From: Kribbella solani
GTDB lineage: Bacteria; Actinomycetota; Actinomycetes; Propionibacteriales; Kribbellaceae
DNA length: 64,000 nt
Assembly (NCBI RefSeq): GCF_014205295.1
Contig: NZ_JACHNF010000001.1
Coordinates: 2,852,001-2,916,000, forward strand
Direction of reading: 5' to 3'
Program-made: the position numbers and the translations under genes
Shown here: positions 1 through 9,386 of the stretch, piece by piece
Layout: each line of letters begins with the position of its first letter
Position numbering within the stretch: the first letter of the stretch is position 1
Notes under the pieces: model-generated
What the model was told of the DNA's origin: nothing
Databases searched by the model: none
Seen by the model: the letters and a program-made list of their open reading frames with translations, nothing else

Positions 1-1392
1 CACTGGGCTAGCGGCATCGAGATCGGCATCCGCTTGATCAGCTGGACCTGGATACGCCGGCTGCTCAACGACTGGCCGGAGATCACCGACCTGTTCGAAC
101 ACAACGAGCTGGCACTACAGCAGATCTACTGGCACCAGCGGTACCTTGCCGCGTTCCAGAGCCGTGGTTCGTCAGCCAACAATCACGTCATCGCAGAGGC
201 AGCAGGTCAGCTGGTAGGAGCCTGTGCGTTCCCGTGGTTCACCAAGAGCAACCGCTGGCGTCAGGACGCGGCTGACCTACTGGAGCAGACGTTCTACGCC
301 AACACCTTCCCGTCCGGAGTGAACCGCGAGCTGGCGACCGACTACCACCGCTTCGTCTCCGAGCTCGTCCTGTACGCCGCTCTGGAAGCAGACAGCGCCG
401 GGCACCCGCTGAGCCAGCAGACCTGGGCGCTGCTCACTCGTACGCTCGACGTTGCCGCGGCCGTCGTCGACAACACCCTCCGCCCGCCGCGGCAAGGTGA
501 CGACGACGAGGGCATGGTACTGGTCCTCGACCCGCCAGACATCAGCACCTGGTCGGCGTACCTGTCGCTCGGTGCTGCTGTGGCCGGCAGTGTCTCTTGG
601 TGGCCGGGCAGCCAACCTACTGCCACCTCCGCACTAGTTGGCTCGCTGGTCAACGGCCGGCAACCGGATCGGCCTGCTGAGCGACCAGAGCACTTCCAGG
701 ACGCCGGTCTGACCGTTCTGCGTAGCCGCGACGCCGGTCCGGAGATCTGGTGCCGTGCCGATGCCGGTCCGCACGGTTTCCTCTCCATAGCGGCCCACGC
801 ACACGCTGACGCGCTCTCATTGGAGGTACGGGTCGACGGCGTCGATGTCCTGGCCGACCCCGGCACGTACTGCTACCACGGTGAAGCGGAGTGGCGGAAC
901 TACTTCCGTTCCACCATCGCGCACAACACCCTGGAGATCGCCCACACTGAGCAGTCCACCTGGGGCGGTCCGTTCCTCTGGCTGCGCGGTGCACGCGGCA
1001 AAGTACTCAGCCACAGCAGTAGTACCTGGGATGCGGAACATGACGGGTACGCACCGATCACGCACCGGCGTACCGCCACGCTGGACCACGGAGTGCTGCA
1101 AGTCGAGGACCGGGTCGATGCAACGGCTGACGTACGCATCGCCTGGCACCTGGGACCGGATGTCACAGCCGAGCTGAACCACTCGATCGGACGGCTCACC
1201 TGGTCGACAGGATCCGCAGTTGTCGAGCTGCCGGCCGGACTGACGTGGACAGCGCATCGCGGCGCCGACGATCCGTTGCTGGGCTGGTACTCACCGCGAT
1301 TCGGCCACAAGGTCCCGATCACCACGCTGATCGGCTCCGGCACGCTGACACCGGACGCGGCAGCTACCAGTACGTTCCGCTTCCGCTCCTGA
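1..1392 (+). CDS. Heparinase II/III-family polysaccharide lyase, 5' end missing
   Basis: The frame is open from base 1, so the gene begins upstream of the window; a TTG at 34 is only an internal codon. The visible 463 residues contain the alpha-helical N-terminal part and then the beta-sandwich domain of heparinase II/III-like proteins. That domain shows an HAHAD motif near visible residue 266, an ADPGTYCYHG segment, and STIAHNTL near residue 303. Family members cleave uronic-acid-containing polysaccharides by elimination. It precedes two chain-length proteins, a ligase-like protein and a glycosyltransferase on the same strand, so it probably trims or releases the polymer made by this locus (inference). 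The fold call is good; the substrate is unknown. Confidence 0.85.
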   Translation, partial: HWASGIEIGIRLISWTWIRRLLNDWPEITDLFEHNELALQQIYWHQRYLAAFQSRGSSANNHVIAEAAGQLVGACAFPWFTKSNRWRQDAADLLEQTFYANTFPSGVNRELATDYHRFVSELVLYAALEADSAGHPLSQQTWALLTRTLDVAAAVVDNTLRPPRQGDDDEGMVLVLDPPDISTWSAYLSLGAAVAGSVSWWPGSQPTATSALVGSLVNGRQPDRPAERPEHFQDAGLTVLRSRDAGPEIWCRADAGPHGFLSIAAHAHADALSLEVRVDGVDVLADPGTYCYHGEAEWRNYFRSTIAHNTLEIAHTEQSTWGGPFLWLRGARGKVLSHSSSTWDAEHDGYAPITHRRTATLDHGVLQVEDRVDATADVRIAWHLGPDVTAELNHSIGRLTWSTGSAVVELPAGLTWTAHRGADDPLLGWYSPRFGHKVPITTLIGSGTLTPDAAATSTFRFRS

Positions 1393-1468
1393 CACCGCGT
1401 GGTGTATCAGAGCCACGGACAGCGCCTCTATTACTCCGTACCGGTAGACGTTCGCCTGGAGGGGGCCT

Positions 1469-2686
1469 GTGAGCGCGCAGCAGTTGGATGTGAAGAAGTC
1501 GTGGCAAGCCATCCGGCGGCATCGCTTCCTGGTGGCAGCAGTGGCTGCGGTCGGCCTGCTGGCCGGAGTCGGATATGGGTTCGTGCAGCCGCCGATGTAC
1601 AACGCGTCCGCCCTCGTCGTGCTCCCACCGCCGCCGCAGTCGTCCGATGGCTCGACCGCCAGCGCGCAGAGCATCGACACCCAGGTGTACATCGCGGAGA
1701 GCGGACCGGTGCTGCTGAGCGCCGGACAGAACGTGTCGCCGCCGCTGACGCCAGACATCGCCCGGGCCCGAGTCAAAGCGACAGCCGTCACCGAGGACGT
1801 CATCCAGATCGACGCGCAGGGCACTACTGCCAAGCAGGCCGTCCAGCTTGCCAACGCGGTCGCACAGGTCTACCTGGTGTTCATCACCACCGACCAGAAG
1901 CTGCCGGGTGACCTAGGCAAGCGCACCGGTGCGCGCATCCTCGAAACAGCCACTGAAGCGCACGGCGGCAGCATGCTCGTACATTCGGTGATCTACGGCG
2001 GTATCGGTGCGCTGCTCGGTGCGATAGCAGGTGCGGTCTTCGTACTCGCCAGGGCACGTGGTGACCGCCGGCTCCGGCTACGCGACGAGATGGCTGACGC
2101 GGTCGGACTTCCAGTACTCGCGTCGGTCTCCTCGTACCGGGCGAATGATCCGTCGGACTGGGCGAACCTACTCGAGCACTACGCGCCGACAGCGGTAGAT
2201 GCGTGGGCGTTGCGCAAGGTACTGCACAACCTCGCACTGGACGTACGCAGCGGCCAGGACGCTTCGCTGACAGTCATTTCGTTCGCGGACGACAACAAGG
2301 CGCGTCCGCTCGGCCCGCAGCTGGCCGCGTTCGCGCACTCGGTCGGCATCCCGACCTCATTGGTGATCGACCAGAACCTCGAGTTCCCGGCCGGTCAGCC
2401 CGCGCTGGAGATACACCTCGTACTGGTCGACCGCGCCGCGCCGCAGCTGACCGGCACCGAGCGGACCACCCGTACCGTCATCGCGCTCTCGGCAGGCACC
2501 GTCACGGCCGAGGAGCTCGCCCGGCTGGCCGTTGCCACGGTCGCCGACGACCGCACGATCGACGGGCTCGTGGTCACCGATCCTGACCCGTTCGACCGGA
2601 CCGTCGGCCGGGTCGCGCAGGCACAGCGCCGGACCGGGCCGCGGCTCCCGACGCTTCTCACCGGCACGGCAAGGCGGACGCGATGA
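1469..2686 (+). CDS. Wzz-type polysaccharide chain-length protein with degenerate kinase-like half
   Basis: Encodes 405 aa from a GTG start preceded by a GGAGGGGG ribosome binding site. A cytoplasmic tail with basic residues leads into a first membrane segment (about residues 20-40), an extracytoplasmic domain, and a second membrane segment (about 173-195), as in Wzz/CapA polysaccharide co-polymerases that set chain length during Wzy-dependent export. The C-terminal 200 residues look like a BY-kinase-like nucleotide-binding fold. No Walker A GxxxxGKS/T is visible and there is no C-terminal tyrosine cluster, so catalytic kinase activity is unlikely. It overlaps the next gene by 4 bp, implying translational coupling. 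Confidence 0.75.
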   Translation: MSAQQLDVKKSWQAIRRHRFLVAAVAAVGLLAGVGYGFVQPPMYNASALVVLPPPPQSSDGSTASAQSIDTQVYIAESGPVLLSAGQNVSPPLTPDIARARVKATAVTEDVIQIDAQGTTAKQAVQLANAVAQVYLVFITTDQKLPGDLGKRTGARILETATEAHGGSMLVHSVIYGGIGALLGAIAGAVFVLARARGDRRLRLRDEMADAVGLPVLASVSSYRANDPSDWANLLEHYAPTAVDAWALRKVLHNLALDVRSGQDASLTVISFADDNKARPLGPQLAAFAHSVGIPTSLVIDQNLEFPAGQPALEIHLVLVDRAAPQLTGTERTTRTVIALSAGTVTAEELARLAVATVADDRTIDGLVVTDPDPFDRTVGRVAQAQRRTGPRLPTLLTGTARRTR

Positions 2687-4341
2687 CGAACCAGCACTTC
2701 GACGACCAGCTTCCAGGCAAGCTCCCGGGCCAGCTGTCGGGACACTCCGGCCAGGTCGGACCGTCGCCGAACGGGTGGGCCGAGGACAACGACGGCCTGT
2801 TCGACGAGCTGTCGCCGTCCTACCCGCCGGACAGCCTGGTCACGTTCCGGTTCCTCCGGGACGCTGTCGTACGGCACGCACGGATCTGGCTCGCGCTGGC
2901 ACTCGTCGGGTTCGTCGGCGGCCTGGCGTCGTACCTGGCCCTGCCGGCACCACATCAGGCAGCGGCCCGGCTACTGATCACCACTCGCGAAGGCGACGAC
3001 CCGGTGAAGGCGATGGCGACGGAGATCAGCCTGGCCACCACCCGCACCGTGGCAGAGCGAGTGATCACGCTGCTGAAGCTACCGGAGTCACCGGACGACC
3101 TGCTGAAGCAGTACTCGGCGACGAAGCTGACCGACCGAGTACTGGAGATCCAGGCGTCTGCCAAGACCGACGAGGAGGCCACCAAGCTGGCCACCATGGT
3201 CGCGCAGACCTACCTGATCTTCCGGCGCGAACAGCTCGGACTGGACGACGCGCCACTGCGCAAGGACCTGACAGCAGCACAGAACGAGGTGACTGTCGCG
3301 CGGCAGGCCGTCGTCGATGCAGGCGACAACCCGGACAATCCGGCACACCCGAGCAGTCCGGAGATGGCCAAGCTCAACGCGGCCGGTGACAAGGTCCGGT
3401 TCGTTCAGCAGCAGTTGCTGGACCAGTCGGTCTCGGCGTCGAAGATGAACGCCAGCCGGATGCTCGACGTCCCCGGACCGGTGATCGTGTCGGCCAAGCG
3501 GGCCATCGTGCTCAAGGCCGGTACCGGCCTGGTCGGCGGACTGTTCCTGGGCATTGGCTTCGTGATCGTACGGGCGCTGATCTCGGACCGGCTGTGGAAA
3601 CGACAGGACATCGCCAACGCACTTGGTGCACGCGTCCGGCTCAGTACTGGCCGCCCGCCCCGCAAGTGGCTGCCGTTCACCCAACAGGTGCGTCCAGCAC
3701 AGGCACCGCACCGGGAGATCCGGTTGCTGTCCCAGCACCTCGGACAACGCATCAGCTGGAGCAGCCTGCCCACTCCGGCCCTGGCAGTGGTCAGCGTGGA
3801 TGACGTACCGTCCTGCGCGCTAGCAGTGGCAGCTCTGGCAGTCAGACTGGCCGACGAGGGCAACCAGGTACTCGTAGCGGACCTGACTAGTACCGGAGTA
3901 CTGGCAAAGAAGCTCGGTGTGAAGGAACAGGGCACGCACACGTCCCAGCTGAGCGAGCCAGGCCGACGGATCGACGTGTACTTGTCCGACCCGAGCGGTC
4001 TACCAGCGGAAGGCTGCTACAACAGCCGCCCGAACGGCTCCGGCGATCCGGAACTCGACGCCGCGTGGGAGTCCGCCGACCTGGTCCTCTCCCTGGCCAC
4101 GCTGACGCCGGCCATCGGCGCCGACCACCTGAGCAGCTGGGCCGCCCAGGCCGCCGTCGTGGTCACGGCCGGCCGGTCCACGGCTGCCAAGGTTCGCGCC
4201 ACCGGCGAGATGCTCCGCCTGGCCGGTCTGGAAATCGACACCGCGATCGTGCTGAACGCCGACCGCACCGACGAAGGCGTCGGCGTCACGGACGCCGAGG
4301 CCGCGGCCACGACGGTCGATCTGGAGATGTTCTCCCGATGA
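2683..4341 (+). CDS. Second Wzz-type protein with degenerate kinase-like C-terminus
   Basis: Encodes 552 aa and overlaps the stop of the preceding gene (ATGA). A polar N-terminus of about 65 residues is followed by a membrane segment at about 67-87, a Wzz periplasmic region with predicted helices, and a second membrane segment at about 275-298. The C-terminal domain starts near 365 with a strand (ALAVVSVDD) where a BY-kinase would carry Walker A, but the P-loop glycines and lysine are absent. It looks like a diverged co-polymerase in which the tyrosine-kinase half has become structural or regulatory (inference). It is a neighbour and likely paralogue of the preceding gene and probably forms one complex with it. 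Confidence 0.7.
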   Translation: MTNQHFDDQLPGKLPGQLSGHSGQVGPSPNGWAEDNDGLFDELSPSYPPDSLVTFRFLRDAVVRHARIWLALALVGFVGGLASYLALPAPHQAAARLLITTREGDDPVKAMATEISLATTRTVAERVITLLKLPESPDDLLKQYSATKLTDRVLEIQASAKTDEEATKLATMVAQTYLIFRREQLGLDDAPLRKDLTAAQNEVTVARQAVVDAGDNPDNPAHPSSPEMAKLNAAGDKVRFVQQQLLDQSVSASKMNASRMLDVPGPVIVSAKRAIVLKAGTGLVGGLFLGIGFVIVRALISDRLWKRQDIANALGARVRLSTGRPPRKWLPFTQQVRPAQAPHREIRLLSQHLGQRISWSSLPTPALAVVSVDDVPSCALAVAALAVRLADEGNQVLVADLTSTGVLAKKLGVKEQGTHTSQLSEPGRRIDVYLSDPSGLPAEGCYNSRPNGSGDPELDAAWESADLVLSLATLTPAIGADHLSSWAAQAAVVVTAGRSTAAKVRATGEMLRLAGLEIDTAIVLNADRTDEGVGVTDAEAAATTVDLEMFSR

Positions 4342-5567
4342 CCACCCCTGTCGCGATCCGGACTCCGGCCGGGCCGAAACCGGGCTTCCGGCCGGTTCCG
4401 GTCGAGCGCCGGCGCCGGCGTCGCGTCCAGCTCGTCTGGGCGATGCTGACGCTGAACGTGCTGACGTTCTTCCCGGACTCACGGCTGCTGCTGCCGATCC
4501 CCGGATCAGTCGGCAAGCTGATCGCCCAGGGCTCCTTGCTGGTCGCCGCGATGCTGGTGCTGTCGGTGAACCGGCCGGTGCGAGTACGCCGCAGTGTGTA
4601 CATGTTCCTGGCCGCACTGCTCGTCTGCGAGGCAGTGGTGTCCAGCATGCACGCCGAGTTCCTGCTCGGTGCGATGTACCGATCGGCGCGGTTGTTCCTG
4701 TTCGTCGCCGTTCTGTGGATGCTGTCGCCCTGGTGGACTCGCAAGGACCTGCTGCTGGTACGTACGCATCTGAAGGTGCTGTGGTTCGTCATCGGCACCA
4801 TCGCCCTCGGACTGCTCGTCTCGCCAGGTACGGCGATGGCCGACAACCGGCTGGCCGGCATCATTTGGCCGATCCCACCGACCCAAGCAGGTCACTACTC
4901 GGCCATGGCCATCGGACTTACCGCAGTGCTGTGGATGTCCGGAGTACTCAAGCGCTGGGTCGCACTGACCAGCGTGGTCGTGTGCGTACCCGTCCTGTTG
5001 CTCACGCACACCCGGACCGCGCTGGTCGCTCTACTGGCCGGAGCACTGATAGCCGGGCTCAGCCTGTTCACGTACCGCTCCCGCGTGCGCAAGGTGTTCG
5101 CGATCGGCATCGGGGTGTTCTCGGTCGGCACGCTGACCCTCAGCTCAGTGGTCACCACCTGGCTGGCCCGTGGACAAGACGCCAGCCAGGTCGCCGCACT
5201 GACCGGACGCCGTGCCGTGTGGGATTCCATCCTCGCTCAGCCGCGTTCGACCTTCGAGACGCTGTTCGGCTTCGGCCTGTCCAACAAGTCGTTCAACGGC
5301 TTGCCGATCGACAGCAACTGGCTGGGCACCTACTACGACGTCGGAGTGCTCGGTGCGGTCTTCTGCATCGCCATGGTGCTCTTCGTACTCATCGCCGCGT
5401 GGTTCACCCCGCAGGGACCACGGCGGGCGCTCGCCCTGTTCCTGGTCGCGTACTGCGTGGTCGCGTCGTTCACCGAGACAGGGCTCAGTGAAGCCTCTTC
5501 GTATCTGCTCGAGCTCACGCTGGCGGCCTCGCTGGTGTACTCGCGGACGCCCCAGGAGGACACGTGA
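4338..5567 (+). CDS. O-antigen ligase/polymerase-like membrane protein
   Basis: The ATG at 4338 overlaps the TGA of the upstream gene and gives 409 aa; the frame is open further upstream, but that stretch lies inside the preceding gene. About ten hydrophobic segments are visible, with the long extracytoplasmic loop typical of the Wzy/WaaL O-antigen ligase family between the later helices (residues near LTGRRAVWDSIL and NSNWLG-like motifs). Such proteins polymerise or transfer undecaprenyl-linked repeat units outside the membrane. Its position next to Wzz-type regulators favours a polymerase role. The basic N-terminus (RRRRRR) is expected to be cytoplasmic. Confidence 0.75.
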   Translation: MTTPVAIRTPAGPKPGFRPVPVERRRRRRVQLVWAMLTLNVLTFFPDSRLLLPIPGSVGKLIAQGSLLVAAMLVLSVNRPVRVRRSVYMFLAALLVCEAVVSSMHAEFLLGAMYRSARLFLFVAVLWMLSPWWTRKDLLLVRTHLKVLWFVIGTIALGLLVSPGTAMADNRLAGIIWPIPPTQAGHYSAMAIGLTAVLWMSGVLKRWVALTSVVVCVPVLLLTHTRTALVALLAGALIAGLSLFTYRSRVRKVFAIGIGVFSVGTLTLSSVVTTWLARGQDASQVAALTGRRAVWDSILAQPRSTFETLFGFGLSNKSFNGLPIDSNWLGTYYDVGVLGAVFCIAMVLFVLIAAWFTPQGPRRALALFLVAYCVVASFTETGLSEASSYLLELTLAASLVYSRTPQEDT

Positions 5568-6760
5568 TGAAGATCCTGTTGGTGCACAACAGGTACAGGT
5601 CCACCGCACCGAGCGGCGAGAACCGTGTCGTCGACCAGGAGCACGCCGCGCTTGCGGAGCTCGGTCATGACGTCCAGCTGTTCGAACGGCGCAGTGACGA
5701 GATCGAAGACTGGTCTGCCTGGCAGAAGGCGACTCTACCGGCCCGCGTGGTCTGGAACCCGACCAGCAAACGCGACCTGACCGCCGTACTGCGCGACTTC
5801 CAGCCGGACGTCGTCCACGTACACAACACGTTCCCAGTACTCAGCCCATCGGTGCTGTACGCGTGCCGCCAGGCCAACGTGCCAGTGGTCATCACTCTGC
5901 ACAACTACAAACTGCTGTGCGCTAGCGGGGACTTCTACCGCGACGGTGCGGTCTGCCACGACTGCGCTACTGGCAGTCCGCTACCTGCCGTGTCGCACAG
6001 TTGCTACCGCGGGTCCAAAGTGGCGACAGCGACCACTGTGCTCAACACCCGCTCCCACCGGCGCAGCTGGCGCAAGCTGGTCTCGGCGTACCTGTTCCTG
6101 TCCGACTCACAGCGCAGTCTGCTGGCAGGCATGGACTTCGACCCGGACCGCAGCTTCGTACGCCACAACTACGTCCCGTACGACGGACCGGTCGGCGGAG
6201 CGAAACAGCATCAGGTCGCGTACGTAGGCCGGCTGGATGCGGCGAAAGGCGCTCCCCTGCTGATGAAGGGCTGGGACGCGTACCGGGCCATCGCCGGTGA
6301 CGATGCACTACGACTGGTCATTGCTGGTGGCGGACCGATGCTGGATGAGGTCACCGCCTGGGCAGCTGCTCGGCCGTCGGTCGACCTGCGCGGTCTGATG
6401 ACCAAGCCGGAGGTGTTCGAGCTGATCGACGCCTCGCGGGCCGTCGTACTCCCGTCCGAGTGGGAGGAGACGTTCGGACTGGTCGTGGTCGAGGCAATGG
6501 CGGTCGGCGTACCGCTACTTGCCTCCGGCCACGGTTCGTTCCCGGAGCTCGTGTCAGACGGAGTGGACGGCGCACTGTTCGATCCACGCCGTCCGGAAGA
6601 GCTGGCGAAGCTCCTGCTCGACGTAGACACCAACCCAGACCGGTACGAAGAGCTGGGCCGCGCGGCGCGCTCGACGTACGAGACCAAGCACCACCCACGG
6701 CACAACCTGGAGCAACTGCTCGACGTGTACCGCTTTGCGATCGCGAACCCGGTGCAGTGA
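5564..6760 (+). CDS. GT4-family glycosyltransferase
   Basis: Encodes 398 aa from GTG 5564, or 397 aa from the adjacent ATG at 5567; AGGAGGA lies directly upstream. The GT-B fold is recognisable. The N-terminal domain has the HVHNTFP motif and a cysteine-rich insert typical of a GT4 subgroup in polysaccharide clusters. The C-terminal domain has a YVGRLDAAKG strand, a GGGPM loop, and the E-x7-E type EETFGLVVVEAMA signature near residue 301. It transfers a sugar from a nucleotide donor to a lipid-linked intermediate in the cytoplasm. The gene overlaps the ligase stop and the next gene's start. The donor and linkage cannot be read from sequence. Confidence 0.9.
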   Translation: MMKILLVHNRYRSTAPSGENRVVDQEHAALAELGHDVQLFERRSDEIEDWSAWQKATLPARVVWNPTSKRDLTAVLRDFQPDVVHVHNTFPVLSPSVLYACRQANVPVVITLHNYKLLCASGDFYRDGAVCHDCATGSPLPAVSHSCYRGSKVATATTVLNTRSHRRSWRKLVSAYLFLSDSQRSLLAGMDFDPDRSFVRHNYVPYDGPVGGAKQHQVAYVGRLDAAKGAPLLMKGWDAYRAIAGDDALRLVIAGGGPMLDEVTAWAAARPSVDLRGLMTKPEVFELIDASRAVVLPSEWEETFGLVVVEAMAVGVPLLASGHGSFPELVSDGVDGALFDPRRPEELAKLLLDVDTNPDRYEELGRAARSTYETKHHPRHNLEQLLDVYRFAIANPVQ

Positions 6761-8337
6761 TGATCAAGCAACACCGCAACCGGCTGGCCGGTGGTGCCGC
6801 TCTGGTGGTTGGCGCGCTGGTCGTGGCCGCACTGGTGACAGACCGGGCGACCTCACACCGGGACGCTGACAACGCACCAGCTCCGACACCGACCGTGAAG
6901 CCGGTCAAGGCACCCACAGCACCACCGGCCAAGATCTGCGACAACGCCAAGGCCCTGGACGGTCCAGCCACCGCTCCAGACGGTGCAGTCGTCGTCACGC
7001 CCAAGCAGGACCTACAGGTACTCACCGCTCAGTCCCCCGCCGGTACTACGTTCTGGCTGGCTCCCGGTCGGCATCGGCTGAGCAACGGTGCGTTCGTCCA
7101 GGTCATCCCGAAGGACGGCAACCACTACATCGGAGCGCCCGGTGCGGTACTGGACGGCGCGAACCGCAACCGGTACGCCTTCACGGGGTACGCGTCGGAT
7201 GTGGTGATCAGCCACCTGACCATCCAGAACTTCGGCACCAAGCGCGGCAACAACGACGAAGGCGTGGTGAACCACAACTCGGCCAGCGGCTGGATGATCG
7301 AGAACAGCACCATCCAGCGCAACGCCGGCGCGGGCGTGATGATCGGCACCAAGAACGTCGTCCGCGGCAACTGCCTGCGCGACAACGGCCAGTACGGGTT
7401 CAACGCGTACAACCCGCAGCGCGTCGCGAGCGTCCTTGTCGAGGGCAACGAGATCACCGCCAACAACACCGACAACTGGGAGGCGCTACGGCCTGGTTGT
7501 GGTTGCACCGGCGGCGGCAAGTTCTGGTCGGTCGCCGGCGCGATCGTGCGCGGCAACTGGATTCACGACAACCACGGTCCGGGGATGTGGGCCGACACCA
7601 ACAACTCGGCGTTCGCGATCGAGGAGAACTACATCTCCAGCAACTTCGCCGAAGGCATCATCTTCGAGACCAGCTACAACGCGTCCATCCGGGGCAACAC
7701 CTTCGTCCGGAACGGGCTCGGCAAGGGCGTGGACAACCAGGGCTTCCCGGTACCCGCGCTGTACATCTCCGAGTCCGGCGCTGACAAGCGCGTACCCGGC
7801 ATGTTCAACCAGACGTTCGAGGTGAGCCAGAACGTCTTCAGCGACAACTGGGCCGGCGTGATCCTGTGGGAGAACGCGGACCGGTTCGCCGGCTCGGCTG
7901 CCAACACCAGTACCGGCTCCGGCACGCTGGTGAACCCGTCTGTCGTCACCACGACCTCCTGCAACGCCACCAACATCCGCAACCCGCCGTACCTGGGTGA
8001 CTGTCGCTGGAAGACCCAGAACATCCGTGTGCACGACAACTTGTTCAGCCTGGACCCCGACAACCTCGGTGACCGCTGTGCGTCCCGGAGCGGCTGTGGC
8101 TACAACGGCATCTTCTCCAACTGGGGTACGTTCCCGGACTGGTCGCCGTACAAGGCCAGGGTGGTGGAGGACGCGATCACCTTCCACCAGGGCAACCGGT
8201 TCTTCTCGAACACCTACAAAGGCCCGTGGAAGTTCATGGTGCACGAACAGGGCAACTCGGTGAACTGGGCCGCCTGGCAGGGCGCGCCGTACGGTCAGGA
8301 CCAGGACAGCGTGATCAAGGTGACCGAGGACCGGTGA
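6760..8337 (+). CDS. Secreted or membrane-anchored parallel beta-helix protein
   Basis: The start is placed at ATG 6760, which overlaps the glycosyltransferase stop, giving 525 aa; the frame remains open further upstream only as a shadow of the glycosyltransferase. An N-terminal hydrophobic segment (AGGAALVVGALVVAALV) after KQHRNR acts as a signal anchor and is followed by a Thr/Pro/Ala-rich linker. The body is a series of right-handed beta-helix coils with Asn ladders and repeated GN-x-I/F patterns (NNDEGVVNHNSASGW, IRGNTFVRNG, NIRVHDNLFS). This fold is used by polysaccharide lyases, hydrolases and epimerases. The setting suggests it modifies or cleaves the locus polysaccharide outside the cell (inference). 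Cysteine pairs near the C-terminal third may form disulfides. Confidence 0.8.
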   Translation: MIKQHRNRLAGGAALVVGALVVAALVTDRATSHRDADNAPAPTPTVKPVKAPTAPPAKICDNAKALDGPATAPDGAVVVTPKQDLQVLTAQSPAGTTFWLAPGRHRLSNGAFVQVIPKDGNHYIGAPGAVLDGANRNRYAFTGYASDVVISHLTIQNFGTKRGNNDEGVVNHNSASGWMIENSTIQRNAGAGVMIGTKNVVRGNCLRDNGQYGFNAYNPQRVASVLVEGNEITANNTDNWEALRPGCGCTGGGKFWSVAGAIVRGNWIHDNHGPGMWADTNNSAFAIEENYISSNFAEGIIFETSYNASIRGNTFVRNGLGKGVDNQGFPVPALYISESGADKRVPGMFNQTFEVSQNVFSDNWAGVILWENADRFAGSAANTSTGSGTLVNPSVVTTTSCNATNIRNPPYLGDCRWKTQNIRVHDNLFSLDPDNLGDRCASRSGCGYNGIFSNWGTFPDWSPYKARVVEDAITFHQGNRFFSNTYKGPWKFMVHEQGNSVNWAAWQGAPYGQDQDSVIKVTEDR

Positions 8338-8343
8338 CAGACG

Positions 8344-8712
8344 ATGATCGGTCCTCCGGAGCACGCGCCGAGTCAGCAGATCGCATTGCTCCGCTCGGTC
8401 GGGTACGCGGCCTTCGGCCGGCATGAGAAGGACCTGGACGTACTGGATGTCGTGTACGACAGCCTGGTCGACGCACCGGACAGCTGCGACCGCCGCGCAC
8501 GCCGACTGCGCTTTGCGGGCCATGGAGTCACGCTGGACGTCGACGTACGCGGCCGGACCGACCTGACCGTTGAACTACGAGTCAGCCCACCCGGCCCGGT
8601 AGTAGTCGAGTCCCGCGGTGATGACACCGGCCGGCCCAAACTGGTCAGCTTCCTGCTCCGCTGGCCCAGCAGCACCCAACAACCGGTCCGGACCGCCTGG
8701 ATCATCCTCTGA
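8344..8712 (+). CDS. Small protein of unknown function beside an ECF sigma factor
   Basis: Encodes 122 aa from ATG 8344, six bases after the beta-helix gene. I do not recognise a named family. The N-terminal 45 residues look helical (QQIALLRSVGYAAFGRH), and the remainder alternates short strands (VTLDVDVRGRTDLTVELRVSPPG), resembling a small beta-sandwich. It converges with the ECF sigma gene, with only 27 bp between the stops. Small beta-rich proteins are often found beside this sigma type in actinobacteria, so a functional link is plausible but not shown. Confidence 0.6.
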   Translation: MIGPPEHAPSQQIALLRSVGYAAFGRHEKDLDVLDVVYDSLVDAPDSCDRRARRLRFAGHGVTLDVDVRGRTDLTVELRVSPPGPVVVESRGDDTGRPKLVSFLLRWPSSTQQPVRTAWIIL

Positions 8713-8739
8713 CCCAACCAGCCCGGACCGGGCACCCTC

Positions 8740-9318
8740 TTAGGAGGCAAGCAGCAGTCTTAGTTTTTCCAGGCAGCGGCCGCGGATCGGGCCGATGCTG
8801 CCGATCGGGATTCCGATCGTGGCGGAGATCTCCGCGTACGGAGCGGGTGGGTCGGCCATCAGCATGCCTAGCAGTTGTTGCCACCGGTCCGGCAGGCTTT
8901 CCAGTGCTCGCCGTACGTCATCTGCCCGCTCGCCGGCGAGTAAGTCGGCGTCCGGCTCCGGCTGGTCACCGGCCACGTCCTCGAACGCGGTCGCCTCGTA
9001 CGTCAGCAGCACCCGCTTCCGGAACGCCAGCACCCGCAGGCACTCCCGCCGCGTCGTCACCACGAGCCACGCGCCGACCCGCTCCGGATCGACCCGGTTG
9101 ATGTGCTCCAGCAACCGCAGCCACACCATCTGCGAGACGTCAGCAGCGTCGCTGTCACTCAACCGGAAGCTTCGCGTCACCGCCCAGACCAACCGCGCGT
9201 AGTGATCGACCAGCCGGCTCCACGCCCCCTGATCCCCCGCCCCGGCCCGCACGACCAGGGTGGCCGCATCGGACCGGACCGCACCTGGACTTTTCACTTC
9301 ATCCACAACGACAGTCAC
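8740..9318 (-). CDS. ECF-type RNA polymerase sigma factor
   Basis: Encodes 192 aa from GTG 9318, chosen because AGGGGGG lies about 5 bases upstream; an in-frame start at 9357 has no such site. The region 2 helix bundle (RLVWAVTRSFRLSDSDAADV then QMVWLRLLEHI) and the region 4 helix-turn-helix (LESLPDRWQQLLGML through IGIPIGSIGPIRGRCLEKL) are both present, with a short acidic linker (about residues 105-118) rich in Asp/Glu/Pro. No anti-sigma factor with a membrane helix or zinc motif is adjacent. It lies between the two halves of the polysaccharide locus and may control it (inference). Confidence 0.88.
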   Translation of the reverse strand: MTVVVDEVKSPGAVRSDAATLVVRAGAGDQGAWSRLVDHYARLVWAVTRSFRLSDSDAADVSQMVWLRLLEHINRVDPERVGAWLVVTTRRECLRVLAFRKRVLLTYEATAFEDVAGDQPEPDADLLAGERADDVRRALESLPDRWQQLLGMLMADPPAPYAEISATIGIPIGSIGPIRGRCLEKLRLLLAS

Positions 9319-9386
9319 AAATTCCCCCCTTGGGAATGCACAGCTTTGAACCAGCACCGCCGTGAAACAACCCCGAACAGCACCGC

